Translations under genes and position numbers: made by a program
Shown: positions 8,576 through 17,517 of the stretch, one piece after another
Layout: the number at the start of each line of letters is the position of its first letter
Position numbering within the stretch: position 1 is the first letter of the stretch
From: Armatimonadia bacterium
GTDB lineage: Bacteria; Armatimonadota; Zipacnadia; Zipacnadales; JABUFB01
Assembly (NCBI GenBank): GCA_039679385.1
Contig: JBDKVB010000138.1
Coordinates: 62,001 to 126,000, forward strand
Length of the DNA stretch: 64,000 bases
Reading direction: 5' to 3'
Notes under the pieces: generated by a model
What the model was told of the DNA's origin: nothing
The model's input: the letters and a program-made list of their open reading frames with translations, nothing else
Databases searched by the model: none

Positions 8576-9340
8576 ATGAGCAAACTGATTGGGATCGTCG
8601 GCGGAATGGGCCCGAAGGCCGGCGAGAACCTGCACGCCAAGATCCTCTTGAATACGCGCGCCGTCTCGGACAGCGACCATTTGCAGGTGCTCTTGTACAC
8701 AAATCCGGCGATTCCGGACCGCAACGCCTTCCTGCGCGGTGAGGTTGAAGAGAACCCCGCCTACGAGATCCTGCGGTCGCTGCAGCTCCTGTATGGGTCC
8801 GGGGCCCGGGTGCTGTGCGTGCCCTGCAACACGGCTCACGCGCCGGCCATCTGGGAGGTCGTGGAGGCCGGGATGCCGGAGCGAGCACGGGACGCCGAGC
8901 TGCTCAACATCGTGAGTCTGACCGTGGGCCACCTGGTCCGGACCTTCCCCAGCGTTTCGCACGTGGGGATTCTTGCCACGACCGGGACCATTGCCGCCGG
9001 TGTATACCAGACGGCTTTGTCCCATCACAACGTCCGCCCGGTCGTGCCCAAGGAGACCACCCAGCGCAACGTTCAGGAAGCCGTCTTCCACCCGGAGTGG
9101 GGCGTGAAGGCGCAATCGTCACCGGTGAGCCAGATCGCGGTCGATGCCCTGCGCGCGGCCGCCGTTCGGATGATTGCTGATGGGGCGGAAGCTGTGATCC
9201 TGGGCTGCACCGAGATCCCCCTTGCCCTGACAGAGGCCGACCTCAAGGGCTTTCCACTGATCGACGCAACTGCCGTCCTCGCCCGGGAGGCCATACGCCG
9301 TGCGGCCGGGGAGGACAAGCTCATCAGCCGCCGGCGGTAG
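8576..9340 (+). CDS. Aspartate/glutamate racemase family protein
   Basis: 254 residues of the Asp/Glu racemase superfamily. It opens MSKLIGIVGGMGPKAGENL, and both catalytic cysteines are present in VPCNTAHAP (near residue 85) and ILGCTEIPLAL (near residue 205). Two-cysteine members interconvert L- and D-aspartate or glutamate without PLP. GGAGGG lies nine bases before ATG 8576. The next genes on the same strand are hydE, aspA and hydF. AspA consumes L-aspartate, so aspartate metabolism may link them, though hydE has its own promoter and a 263-base gap intervenes. Substrate is not settled by sequence. Confidence 0.88.
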   Translation: MSKLIGIVGGMGPKAGENLHAKILLNTRAVSDSDHLQVLLYTNPAIPDRNAFLRGEVEENPAYEILRSLQLLYGSGARVLCVPCNTAHAPAIWEVVEAGMPERARDAELLNIVSLTVGHLVRTFPSVSHVGILATTGTIAAGVYQTALSHHNVRPVVPKETTQRNVQEAVFHPEWGVKAQSSPVSQIAVDALRAAAVRMIADGAEAVILGCTEIPLALTEADLKGFPLIDATAVLAREAIRRAAGEDKLISRRR

Positions 9341-9429
9341 GGGTCAAGGCTCCGGCCAGGACGTCTCAAGAGAAGGCGCGGGAGCGGCCCGAACCAACGG
9401 ACGCTGCACGCCGGGATACGTAACCTGTC

Positions 9430-9459
9430 TTGACATATAACCTACCTTGTGCCTAAATT
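9430..9459 (+). promoter_or_regulatory. Sigma70-type promoter before hydE
   Basis: Perfect TTGACA at 9430-9435, an 18-base spacer and TAAATT at 9454-9459 in a locally AT-rich patch of an otherwise GC-rich region. The predicted start near 9466 leaves a leader of about 137 bases before the hydE ATG at 9604. The leader shows no riboswitch I recognise. This is the likely promoter for hydE-aspA-hydF. Confidence 0.72.
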
Positions 9460-9603
9460 CACAATACAAGAGAGGCTTGCGGCGACACCATTGTACCACC
9501 CGGTCACAAGGATCGGGAAGAAGGACCTCAGAAGAGACGGCGCAGGGAGCGGCACGGGTTGCCGCCTGAGAGTGGAGCGCCCGGACTGAGGGAGGAGCGT
9601 GTC

Positions 9604-10686
9604 ATGACTGAAGAGACCGCTGCGTCTGCCGAGACAACCGGGATTGGCGCACAGCCGGCCCCGGCCCTCGACCTGTCCGAGGAAGAGATCGCCACACTGA
9701 TCGCCTCCGAAGGTGAGGCGGCGCAGGACTTGCGCCGTCGTGCCGACGAGGTCCGTGCGGCGACGGTCGGCGATGAGGTCTTCTTGCGCGGCATTGTGGA
9801 GTTCTCCAGCCACTGCCGCTGCCACTGCCAGTACTGCGGCCTGCGAGCCGACAACGAGGAACTCGATCGGTACCGCCTGACTCCGGAGGAGATCGTTGCT
9901 GCAGCGGAGACCATCACGGAGCTGGGACTGGGCACAGTGGTCCTTCAGTCGGGCGAGGATGAGTGGTGGACAGCGGAGGAGTTGGCACAGGTCATTGCGG
10001 CGATTCGGTCGCGCACTCCGCTGGCCGTTACCCTGTCGGTGGGCGAGAGGGAGGCCTGGGAGTACCGACTGTGGCACCAGGCCGGAGCCGACCGCTATCT
10101 GCTCAAGCAAGAGACGGTGGATCCGGTAGTGTATGCTGAGATGCACCCTGGTGCGCTGCGGGAGAACCGGATTCGGTGCCTGGAGACCTTGCGGGAGATT
10201 GGCTACCAGATTGGCTCGGGGTGCCTTGTGGGGCTGCCGGGGCAGACGCCGGCGATGCTGGCTCGTGAGCTTGTGTTCATGAAGGACCTGGGGGTGCACA
10301 TGGCGGGGATTGGTCCCCTGGTTCCGCACCCTCATACGCCGCTGGCTGACCTTCCGAGTGGGTCGGCGGAGAAGACGCTGAACATGATGGCGCTGCTGCG
10401 CCTGCTGGTGCCGGACGTGATGCTTGCGGCGACGACGGCCCTGGAGACGCTGATGCCCGGCGGCCGCCTCGCGGCCCTCCGGTCGGGAGCGAATGTCATC
10501 ATGCCGAACATCACGCCGCGGCAGTACGCTGCCGCCTACGAGATCTACCCCGGGAAGAAGGCGCCGGGGATTGCCGTGACTGCCGAGGTGGAGCGGGTAC
10601 GCCAGGTGATTCAGGAAGCCGGTCGAGTTGCCTCCAGCGGTCCGGGCCACAGTCCCCGGCTGAGCGGCGCTTGCGGGCAGGCCTGA
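9604..10686 (+). CDS. hydE: [FeFe]-hydrogenase maturase HydE (radical SAM)
   Basis: 360 residues. The radical-SAM cluster motif CX3CX2C is in CRCHCQYCGLR (Cys71, 75, 78), and VVLQSGEDEWW, LLKQETVDPVVYAEMHPG and LVGLPGQTPAMLARE follow, as in HydE. HydE acts in building the diiron subcluster of the H-cluster. ATG 9604 is supported by GGAGGAG eight bases upstream; the open frame reaches back to 9559 but without a better signal. It is followed by aspA (48-base gap) and hydF. HydG, the third maturase, and the hydrogenase itself are not in this window and must lie elsewhere if the pathway is complete. Confidence 0.92.
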   Translation: MTEETAASAETTGIGAQPAPALDLSEEEIATLIASEGEAAQDLRRRADEVRAATVGDEVFLRGIVEFSSHCRCHCQYCGLRADNEELDRYRLTPEEIVAAAETITELGLGTVVLQSGEDEWWTAEELAQVIAAIRSRTPLAVTLSVGEREAWEYRLWHQAGADRYLLKQETVDPVVYAEMHPGALRENRIRCLETLREIGYQIGSGCLVGLPGQTPAMLARELVFMKDLGVHMAGIGPLVPHPHTPLADLPSGSAEKTLNMMALLRLLVPDVMLAATTALETLMPGGRLAALRSGANVIMPNITPRQYAAAYEIYPGKKAPGIAVTAEVERVRQVIQEAGRVASSGPGHSPRLSGACGQA

Positions 10687-10734
10687 TCCAGCAGGACTCA
10701 CACAGGTGGTATGCCACCCGGACGAGGCTTTGCC

Positions 10735-12156
10735 ATGTACCGAAGAGAGCACGATCTGATAGGGGAGTTGGAGATCCCGGCGGAGGCCTACTGGGGGATT
10801 CACACAGCCCGGGCGGTGACCAACTTCCCACTGATAGGGCAGCCGGTGCATCCGGAGCTGATCACGGCGCTGGCACTGGTGAAGAAGGCCTGTGCGCTGG
10901 CCAATGTGAAGGCCGGGGTCCTGGAGGAGCGGATCGGCAAGGCCATCGTTCAGGCCTGCGAGGAGATTGCCGGGAGTGAGGAGCAGCCGCCGGCGCTGCG
11001 AGACCAGTTCCCGGTGGATGCGCTTCAGGGCGGAGCGGGGACCTCGACGAACATGAACATGAATGAGGTGGTGGCGAACCGAGCCATCGAGATTCTCGGC
11101 GGCACCAGGGGCGACTATTCCCTCGTTCACCCCAACGACCATGTGAACCTCTCGCAGTCGACGAATGACGTATTCCCGACGGCGGTGAAAGTGGCGGCCC
11201 TGCGGCTGATGCGCAAGTCAGCGCAGGCGATGAGCGAACTGCAGGGAGCCCTGCAGAAGCAGGAAGCGAAGTACGCTTCGGTGCTGAAGCTGGGACGCAC
11301 CGAGATGCAGGATGCAGTGCCGATAACAGTGGGGCAAAGCTTCGCTGCCTGGGCGCAGGCGATTCAGCGCGACTGGTGGCGGCTGTACAAGATGGAGGAG
11401 CGGCTGCGCCAGGTGAACCTCGGTGGGACGGCGATTGGGACTGGGTTGAACGCGCCCCTGCGGTACGTGTATGGCGCGACGGAGATCCTGCGCGAGCTGA
11501 CCGGGCTCGGACTTGCCCGGGCGGAGAACCTGATCGACGCGACCCAGAACTGCGACCTGTTCGTCGAAGTGTCCGGGTGTGTGAAGACGGCGGCGGTGGA
11601 CCTGAGCAAGATTGCCGCCGACCTGCGACTGCTCTCCTCCGGTCCACGGGGCGGCTTCGGCGAGTTGCGACTTCCACCACGGCAAGCGGGCTCCTCGATC
11701 ATGCCCGGCAAGGTCAACCCGGTCATCACGGAGGCGGTGACCCAGTGCTCGCTGATGGTCATGGCGCACGACCAGGCGATCACTCTCGCGGCCGCCGGAG
11801 GGCAACTGGAGCTGAATGCCTTCGTGCCGCTCATCTGCCACAGCCTGCTGGAGTCGCTGGACCTGGTGACGCGGAGCGCGACGATCCTCAAAGACTTCTG
11901 CATTGCCGAGGTCGAAGTCGATGAGGAGCGGTGTCGACAGTTGCTGGAGAACAGTGCAGCGCTGGCGACGGCGCTGGTTCCGTATATTGGTTATGACAAG
12001 GCGACCGAGATTGCACGGCGAGCGGTTGCCGGTGAAGGCTCGGTACCTGAGCTCGTGCTGAAGGAAGGGCTGCTGACGCAAGAGCAGCTCGCGGCGATGA
12101 TCCATCCCGAACAGCTTACAACGCCGGGCGTGGCGGGCGACAAGGCCAGACGTTAG
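10735..12156 (+). CDS. aspA: Aspartate ammonia-lyase (fumarase/aspartase family)
   Basis: 473 residues. It starts YRREHDLIGELEIP and YWGIHTARAVTNFP like AspA, has GTSTNMNMNEVVANRA (residues 102-117), VHPNDHVNLSQSTNDVFPT (131-149) and the superfamily signature GSSIMPGKVNP (319-329). The enzyme deaminates L-aspartate to fumarate and ammonia. ATG 10735 follows GAGG by seven bases; an ATG at 10711 is less well placed. Lying between hydE and hydF is informative: an aspartase gene recurs in some hyd maturation clusters. Ammonia or the carbon product may serve the dithiomethylamine bridge of the H-cluster, which is inference. A plain catabolic role is also possible. Confidence 0.9.
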   Translation: MYRREHDLIGELEIPAEAYWGIHTARAVTNFPLIGQPVHPELITALALVKKACALANVKAGVLEERIGKAIVQACEEIAGSEEQPPALRDQFPVDALQGGAGTSTNMNMNEVVANRAIEILGGTRGDYSLVHPNDHVNLSQSTNDVFPTAVKVAALRLMRKSAQAMSELQGALQKQEAKYASVLKLGRTEMQDAVPITVGQSFAAWAQAIQRDWWRLYKMEERLRQVNLGGTAIGTGLNAPLRYVYGATEILRELTGLGLARAENLIDATQNCDLFVEVSGCVKTAAVDLSKIAADLRLLSSGPRGGFGELRLPPRQAGSSIMPGKVNPVITEAVTQCSLMVMAHDQAITLAAAGGQLELNAFVPLICHSLLESLDLVTRSATILKDFCIAEVEVDEERCRQLLENSAALATALVPYIGYDKATEIARRAVAGEGSVPELVLKEGLLTQEQLAAMIHPEQLTTPGVAGDKARR

Positions 12157-12235
12157 GGCATATCGGTCACGCTCGGGATGTTCGTGAGAGCCATATTCTG
12201 AGAAAGCGGTGAAGGGCCTAGACCCCGCATCGATC

Positions 12236-13468
12236 ATGACGAACCTGAACCAGACACCCTCCGGCGACCGGTTGCACATTGCGATCTTCGGCCGCCGCAA
12301 CGCCGGCAAGTCGAGCCTCATCAACGCGCTCACCCGTCAGGAAGCGGCGATCGTCTCGGCCGTGCCGGGCACGACGACCGACCCGGTGCGCAAGTCGATG
12401 GAGATCGTGCCCATCGGTCCCTGCGTGCTGATTGACACCGCCGGGATCGACGACGTGGGCGAACTGGGTGAGAAGCGCATCGAGAAGACGATGCGCGTGC
12501 TCGACCAGACGAACCTGGCCTTGCTCCTGCTGGATGCCGAGCAGGGCATCGATGGCTATGAGCAGGACCTTCTGGAGCAGTTCCGCCAGCGGGGAACGGC
12601 CACCATCGCCGTCGCCAACAAGATCGACGTGAACCCGGACATCTCGTCTGCCAAGGCCTGGGCCCGGGAGCGCAAGCTGCCCTTCGCCGCCGTGAGCGCG
12701 ATGACGGGCGCCGGTGTGGAGGAGCTCAAGCGGGTCATGATCGATGTGGCCCCCGACGACTTCCTCGAACCGGCGATCATCGGTGACTTGCTGAACCCCG
12801 GCGAGGTGGCGGTGCTGGTCATTCCGGTGGACAAGGCTGCGCCGAAGGGACGGCTCATTCTGCCGCAGGTCATGACGCTGCGCGATGTCATCGACCACGA
12901 CGCCTATGCGATTGTGGTGAAGGAGCGGGAGCTGCGAGCGGCCATTGAGAACCTGCAGGCGCGGCCCAAGATCGTGGTCACGGACTCGCAGGCGGTCCTG
13001 AAAGCCTCGGCGGACACCCCGCGAGACGTCATGTTCACGAGCTTCAGCATCCTGTTCGCGCGCTACAAGGGCGACCTGGAAGTGATGGCACGAGGTGCGA
13101 AGGCGCTGCGGCAGATCAAGCCCGGTGCGAAGGTTCTGATCGCGGAAGCCTGCACCCACCACCAGGTTCCGGACGACATCGGCACGGTGCAGATTCCGCG
13201 CTGGCTTCGGCAGTACGCCGGTGGCGAGATCCAGTTCGACTATGTGTCCGGCGGAGACTTCGCGGCGAACCTGGAGGAGTACGACCTGATCGTCCACTGC
13301 GGGGCGTGCATGCTGAACCGCAAGGAGATGCTGGCGCGACTGCGGCGGGCAGAGGAGGCCGGTGTCCCGATCATCAACTACGGCGTGTTCCTGGCCTTCG
13401 TCCACGGCGTCCTCGATCGGGCTCTGGAGCCCTTCCCCCTGGCGCGAATGGCGTACGAGGAGGACTGA
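12236..13468 (+). CDS. hydF: [FeFe]-hydrogenase maturation GTPase HydF
   Basis: 410 residues in three domains. The N-terminal GTPase has GRRNAGKSS (P-loop, 19-27), DTAGIDD (G3) and NKID (G4). A dimerisation domain follows, then a [4Fe-4S] domain with the HydF ligand pattern CxH-x45-HCxxC (Cys306, His308, His354, Cys355, Cys358). HydF is the scaffold that carries the diiron precursor and inserts it into apo-hydrogenase. ATG 12236 gives the usual HydF start (TPSGDRLHIAIFG); a GTG at 12209 is an alternative, and neither has a strong ribosome-binding site. The gene ends before a strong terminator-like hairpin. Confidence 0.93.
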   Translation: MTNLNQTPSGDRLHIAIFGRRNAGKSSLINALTRQEAAIVSAVPGTTTDPVRKSMEIVPIGPCVLIDTAGIDDVGELGEKRIEKTMRVLDQTNLALLLLDAEQGIDGYEQDLLEQFRQRGTATIAVANKIDVNPDISSAKAWARERKLPFAAVSAMTGAGVEELKRVMIDVAPDDFLEPAIIGDLLNPGEVAVLVIPVDKAAPKGRLILPQVMTLRDVIDHDAYAIVVKERELRAAIENLQARPKIVVTDSQAVLKASADTPRDVMFTSFSILFARYKGDLEVMARGAKALRQIKPGAKVLIAEACTHHQVPDDIGTVQIPRWLRQYAGGEIQFDYVSGGDFAANLEEYDLIVHCGACMLNRKEMLARLRRAEEAGVPIINYGVFLAFVHGVLDRALEPFPLARMAYEED

Positions 13469-13501
13469 CGGGCGAACCGTCGAGACAAGGTGAGCTGAGA
13501 G

Positions 13502-13550
13502 ACGGGCAGGGCTGTGCCGCCGAGAAGGTGGCAGCAATCCTGCCCGTTTT
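13502..13550 (+). terminator. Rho-independent terminator after hydF
   Basis: ACGGGCAGG (13502-13510) pairs with CCTGCCCGT (13539-13547), with an inner GCTG..GCC/GGTGGCAGC stem, followed by TTT. It ends the hydE-aspA-hydF run. Confidence 0.7.
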
Positions 13551-13657
13551 CGTGCCGGGATGCTGAGGGAGCGCAGGTGTCTGCGGGACAGGGCGGGAAC
13601 TGAGGAGCATGCCCGGATGGCGTGAATCCTCGACCGGGCTGGAAGGGGTCGACGCGT

Positions 13658-15649
13658 ATGTGGCTGCTCCTAGGTCTACTGACGACGGCAAGCTGGGCCC
13701 AGACGGTGGTCATGAGCTACGACTTCGAGCAGGCGAGCCAACAGTCGCCTCCGCCGGGATGGTCGATGTGGGGCGCCGAGCAGTACAAGACGCCGGCCAA
13801 CTACACCCGGGACACGACCAATCCCCAGGCCGGCCAGGCGTGCTTCCGCATCTACCATCCAGCCGGGACGGCAGGCTACGTGGTGTCCTCGCCGGAGACC
13901 GCCCTGCGGCCGAAGCGAGGCATGATCTACCGGGTCAGCTTCTGGGCGCGGACGGACAAGCCGGGACCGTCGCTGTTCTACCTCACCGGCTACGAGAGCA
14001 TCAGGCCCTTCGTCGATGGGCCCAGCCCGGGTTCGCTGACGATCAACGCGACGACGCAGTGGCAGGAGTTCAGCCTGGAGGTCCGTGAAGGCCTCGACTT
14101 CCCGGCGGACCGCAGCTCCTACGTGCTGCTCACCTTCAACGCGACTCGAGACATGGCGCTGGAGAAGACGCTGTGGATCGACAACATCGTGGTGACCGAA
14201 CGTGCCGACCCGGAACCGGTGCGGCTTGTGGATGAGAGCAAGCTGACCTATGCGCCCCTGCAGCACCGACTGAAACCGGGAGACAGCCTGGAGCTGACGC
14301 TTGATACCACCCAGCGCCTGCGAGAAGCTGCGAGCAACTGCGCCGGTGTGTCCTTCCACCGCGTGTGCGGCTTCACAGGGCACCCCTACGACCGGCAGGG
14401 GAAGTACACACTGCCTGAGGGGACTGAGACGGCGATCCGTGAGATGCACCTGCCCATGACGCGGTTCTATGGTGTGGGTGACGAGCCCTTCGGCGTCGAG
14501 GCGGGCATCGACAAGGTGGCGGAAGTCTGCGGAAAGGTGGGCATTCCGCAGGAGACCGTGGTGCTGGAGTTCGAGACCCAGGGGGCCTCGACGAAGATCG
14601 CGCCGGAGGTCTGGGCCCAGGGCGTGCGGCACTCGGTGCAGGCCGGGTACAAGTTCCACTACTGGGAGATCTCGAATGAACCCTACAGCGGGCAGTGGGG
14701 CAGCGGCGGCGCCTTTGCCACGGCTGATGACTACGTGGCGCATGTGAAGGCCGTCAGTGCGGCGATCCGTGCGGCCGACCCACTGGCGAGGATCGGAGTC
14801 GGCATCAACTCCTCGAGTACCCGGTGGGGCAACTACGTGCTCTCGCAGACCGCGGGCTGCTATGACTTCGTGGCGGCGCACCACTACTCCTCGGGCAACG
14901 TGACGAGGCGTGCCTTCGAGGACGTCGTGCTGACGGACAACTTCCGCAAGCTGGACCAGGTGCTGCGACTGAACGAACTCATCGCGACGTACAACCCCGG
15001 GCGCGACGCCTACCAGTACGACACCGAGTGGGGTGTGCACAGCGCCGGTCCTCAGGGCGAACGGGCAGACAACGTCGATCACAATGGGAACATCTGGGGG
15101 ACGGTGCATCGCGCTGTGCGGCTCATCTACTACACCTGTGAGGCGCTGCTGCGCGGTGCGAGCTCCTGGCAGATGCTGTCGGGAGTAGGCGGCCAGGGCT
15201 TCGGCGTGCTGTTCCCCAGCCGTCCGGACAGCCGGTCGCTGATCTACTGGCTGTACTACTACTTCAACCGTCACGTGGGCAAGTGGGCGCTGGAGCTGAC
15301 GGGGACGGCGCCGTGGTACACGCCGCCTGCCAGCGAGGACACCAGCGGCCGCTTCTCGGGGCCACAGACGCCGGCGCTGGCGACACTCTCGGAAGACGGA
15401 CGCTCTGTGTACCTGGTGATTGCCAATGGGTCATGGAGCAAGCCTACGAGCTGCCGCGTGAACCTGCGGAACTTCACGGTGGCCGAGGCGACCGGTGTGG
15501 TGCTGTCGAGCGCTGAGGCGGACGGCAAGCCGCTGGTGGATCGGAAGGAGGATGTGGTCTCTTCGCTGCCGGTTGTCGTGGAAGGCGGCGTGGTGAGCTG
15601 CAAGATTCCGGAGCACTCGGTGGTGTTCGTGACCTTGCAGGGACGCTGA
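13658..15649 (+). CDS. Secreted glycoside hydrolase, clan GH-A-like (GH39/GH51-like)
   Basis: 663 residues. A short signal peptide (MWLLLGLLTTASWAQ) is followed by a carbohydrate-binding-like beta-sandwich (about residues 18-185, with GYVVSSPETALRPKRG and MIYRVSFWARTDKPG as in CBM4/9/11-like modules). The TIM-barrel catalytic domain comes next. WEISNEPYSG puts the acid/base at Glu341 and QYDTEWGVHSAG the likely nucleophile at Glu457, with a C-terminal beta domain. This fits xylosidase/arabinofuranosidase-type families, but I cannot fix the family or substrate. ATG 13658 has GGAAGGGG nine bases upstream. It stands alone between terminators, so it is probably monocistronic. Confidence 0.78.
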   Translation: MWLLLGLLTTASWAQTVVMSYDFEQASQQSPPPGWSMWGAEQYKTPANYTRDTTNPQAGQACFRIYHPAGTAGYVVSSPETALRPKRGMIYRVSFWARTDKPGPSLFYLTGYESIRPFVDGPSPGSLTINATTQWQEFSLEVREGLDFPADRSSYVLLTFNATRDMALEKTLWIDNIVVTERADPEPVRLVDESKLTYAPLQHRLKPGDSLELTLDTTQRLREAASNCAGVSFHRVCGFTGHPYDRQGKYTLPEGTETAIREMHLPMTRFYGVGDEPFGVEAGIDKVAEVCGKVGIPQETVVLEFETQGASTKIAPEVWAQGVRHSVQAGYKFHYWEISNEPYSGQWGSGGAFATADDYVAHVKAVSAAIRAADPLARIGVGINSSSTRWGNYVLSQTAGCYDFVAAHHYSSGNVTRRAFEDVVLTDNFRKLDQVLRLNELIATYNPGRDAYQYDTEWGVHSAGPQGERADNVDHNGNIWGTVHRAVRLIYYTCEALLRGASSWQMLSGVGGQGFGVLFPSRPDSRSLIYWLYYYFNRHVGKWALELTGTAPWYTPPASEDTSGRFSGPQTPALATLSEDGRSVYLVIANGSWSKPTSCRVNLRNFTVAEATGVVLSSAEADGKPLVDRKEDVVSSLPVVVEGGVVSCKIPEHSVVFVTLQGR

Positions 15650-15680
15650 GAGTCGGCGCTGATTGTGGGGCAAAAGGGAA

Positions 15681-15711
15681 GGGCCAGGCTCGAAAGCCTG
15701 GCCCTTTTTTT
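15681..15711 (+). terminator. Terminator between convergent genes
   Basis: GGGCCAGGCT, a CGAA loop and AGCCTGGCCC form a 10-bp perfect stem followed by seven T. The upstream side has a short A-run (CAAAAG), so it may also serve the convergent minus-strand gene ending at 15739. Confidence 0.92.
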
Positions 15712-15738
15712 GTACGTGCAGGAGGAAAGCTGCCAGGA

Positions 15739-17433
15739 TCAGGCGTTGCCGGGAGCGACCAACTGGACGCCGAACTCGAGGTCGACGTCGATCTCGAACA
15801 GACGCCGCCAGGGCAGTGAAAGACGAGTCTCTTCGAGCTCGGCCAGGACGACGGTGCTCTTGACGTCGTCGGCCACATCCGAGCCGACCGAGACACAGGG
15901 ACGTCCCAGGAACTGGTCGATCCAGAGGTCGGAGACGGCGCTGGTGAGCCCGTCGCGCATGATCTCCTCGGCCTGGTGGTAGCTGTGGGCGAGGTCGAAG
16001 ACGCCATCGCGCAGGCCGGAACAGACGTGCTCGGCGAGACGCGGGCGAAGGCGAGCCTGATACAGCCAGTCCTCGGCGAAGCGGGTCATGAGCAGACGGA
16101 TATGGGCGCGCTCGCAGGAGATGAGTGCGTCGAGCAGGGATAGGTAACGGAGGGTTGAGAGGTCGCCCACCACATGCGCCAGATCAAAGGCGCCCTTGTC
16201 CTGCAGGGAGATCAGTCGCAGGGAGCTATGGGCCAGGGCGGCCCCCGCGCTGTTGCTGGCGGTGTTGCAGCCGGCGTAGGCCAGAAGCTGCGGAACCTGG
16301 CCGGTGGCCGAGAGCAGCTCCTGGACGAAGAGGTCATCAGCGCCGTTCGTGAAGGCCGCGTCACAGACTGCCAGGCCACGACCGGCGGCCGCTTCCACGG
16401 CTCTTGAGACGAAGGCCCGGGCGCGCTCGCGGTGGAGTCTGGCCACGGCCGGGTCGCGAAGCTCGGACGGTCCATAGGGTGTGGGTGAGTTGACGGCCAG
16501 GACCATGTCCGGCTTCTTGTCGGCGCTGTCGGCAACCTGGGCACCCACGAGTCGGATGTGGGCAGCAAGGGACTGAGTGAAGGGACGGTCCTCGCCGGGA
16601 GCCACTTGAACGTCGTCGGCGTCGGCGGTGCTCATCACCCGCACCGTCGGGACTTTGTTCATGTGCTCATGGACGAAGCGGGCCAGCAGGCATACACCCA
16701 GTTCGTCGGCGCCGGGGACGAGCATCACCCGGTCACTGACGCCCTGCTTGACGGCCTCTTCGCGCAACGCGGCCTGCTCCTGACGGTGCAGGCCCTCCGG
16801 GGCTGCTGTGTCCTGCCCCAGAACGAGGAAGTCGAGATTGCCCTCGGACACTTCACGGATTGCCCGGAGATTGATCTCCTGGTTGCGGCCGCGGACGGCC
16901 AAGTACTCGCCGAGGACGGAGGGCGGGATGTGGCGCTCGATGGCTGAGAGACGGCTGCGTTCGTCCGCTTGCTCCTTCTCGGCCACACGCCCGGCCAGGA
17001 CGGAATAGCGGACGAGGTGGCTCAGGTAGAGCGCGGCCTCGTCGGAGCTTGTGACTGTACCGAGGCGCGGCACCGTGCCGAAGGCGTAGATGGTGGCGTT
17101 CGGGCAGGCGCTGCGGACCTGAGCGAGGACGTTGAGCCGCTCCTGAGCCAGTTGGGTCCGGGTGGCGGAGGTACGAGACGCCCACAGGCCACCGTAGGAG
17201 ACCATGTCGAGGCTCAGGATGACGCAGTCGAGGCTCGTGTCGACGTGGTTGCGCAGCCACTCGCAGATCTGATCGGCATGCCCGGGCTCACGGAACCGGC
17301 CCAGCGTCTCTGCAGGTGGCGACACGAGTTCGTAGTCTACAAGCTGTGCCAGCAGACGCGGCGCCTTGGCATTGCAGGGCCGATCGTCGAGCGGCACAAA
17401 CAGCACGCGATGTGGTCGATGTCTGAGGGTCAC
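15739..17433 (-). CDS. DUF4127 family protein
   Basis: 564 residues. The N-terminal RVLFVPLDDRPCNAKAPRLL is the hallmark of DUF4127, and further family-like stretches include ILSLDMVSYGGLWASR and LAYAGCNTASNSAG. The family has no settled biochemical function. It has no signal peptide or membrane segment. The start is GTG 17433 with a weak upstream purine tract; no better start lies before the conserved LFVPLDDRP. It follows the winged-helix gene by 84 bases, and apgM is upstream of that, all on the minus strand. Confidence 0.8.
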   Translation of the reverse strand: MTLRHRPHRVLFVPLDDRPCNAKAPRLLAQLVDYELVSPPAETLGRFREPGHADQICEWLRNHVDTSLDCVILSLDMVSYGGLWASRTSATRTQLAQERLNVLAQVRSACPNATIYAFGTVPRLGTVTSSDEAALYLSHLVRYSVLAGRVAEKEQADERSRLSAIERHIPPSVLGEYLAVRGRNQEINLRAIREVSEGNLDFLVLGQDTAAPEGLHRQEQAALREEAVKQGVSDRVMLVPGADELGVCLLARFVHEHMNKVPTVRVMSTADADDVQVAPGEDRPFTQSLAAHIRLVGAQVADSADKKPDMVLAVNSPTPYGPSELRDPAVARLHRERARAFVSRAVEAAAGRGLAVCDAAFTNGADDLFVQELLSATGQVPQLLAYAGCNTASNSAGAALAHSSLRLISLQDKGAFDLAHVVGDLSTLRYLSLLDALISCERAHIRLLMTRFAEDWLYQARLRPRLAEHVCSGLRDGVFDLAHSYHQAEEIMRDGLTSAVSDLWIDQFLGRPCVSVGSDVADDVKSTVVLAELEETRLSLPWRRLFEIDVDLEFGVQLVAPGNA

Positions 17434-17517
17434 GGTAGAGGGCCCCCGTCTGTGATTGCACGCTGATAGTATTGTGCGTCGGTGTGTCTTGTGTGAGGTG
17501 GCCCGGAAGGACTCGCC

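Noticed and set aside
8576-13468. A complete [FeFe]-hydrogenase maturation set
   Set aside because: Only hydE and hydF are present; no HydG (ThiH-like radical SAM) and no hydrogenase gene appear in the window.
12218-13537. A 439-codon frame antisense to hydF
   Set aside because: HydF motifs and metal ligands on the plus strand are intact; the antisense frame is an artefact of high GC.
13676-15274. A 532-codon frame antisense to the glycoside hydrolase
   Set aside because: The plus strand has a signal peptide, catalytic glutamates and a good ribosome-binding site.
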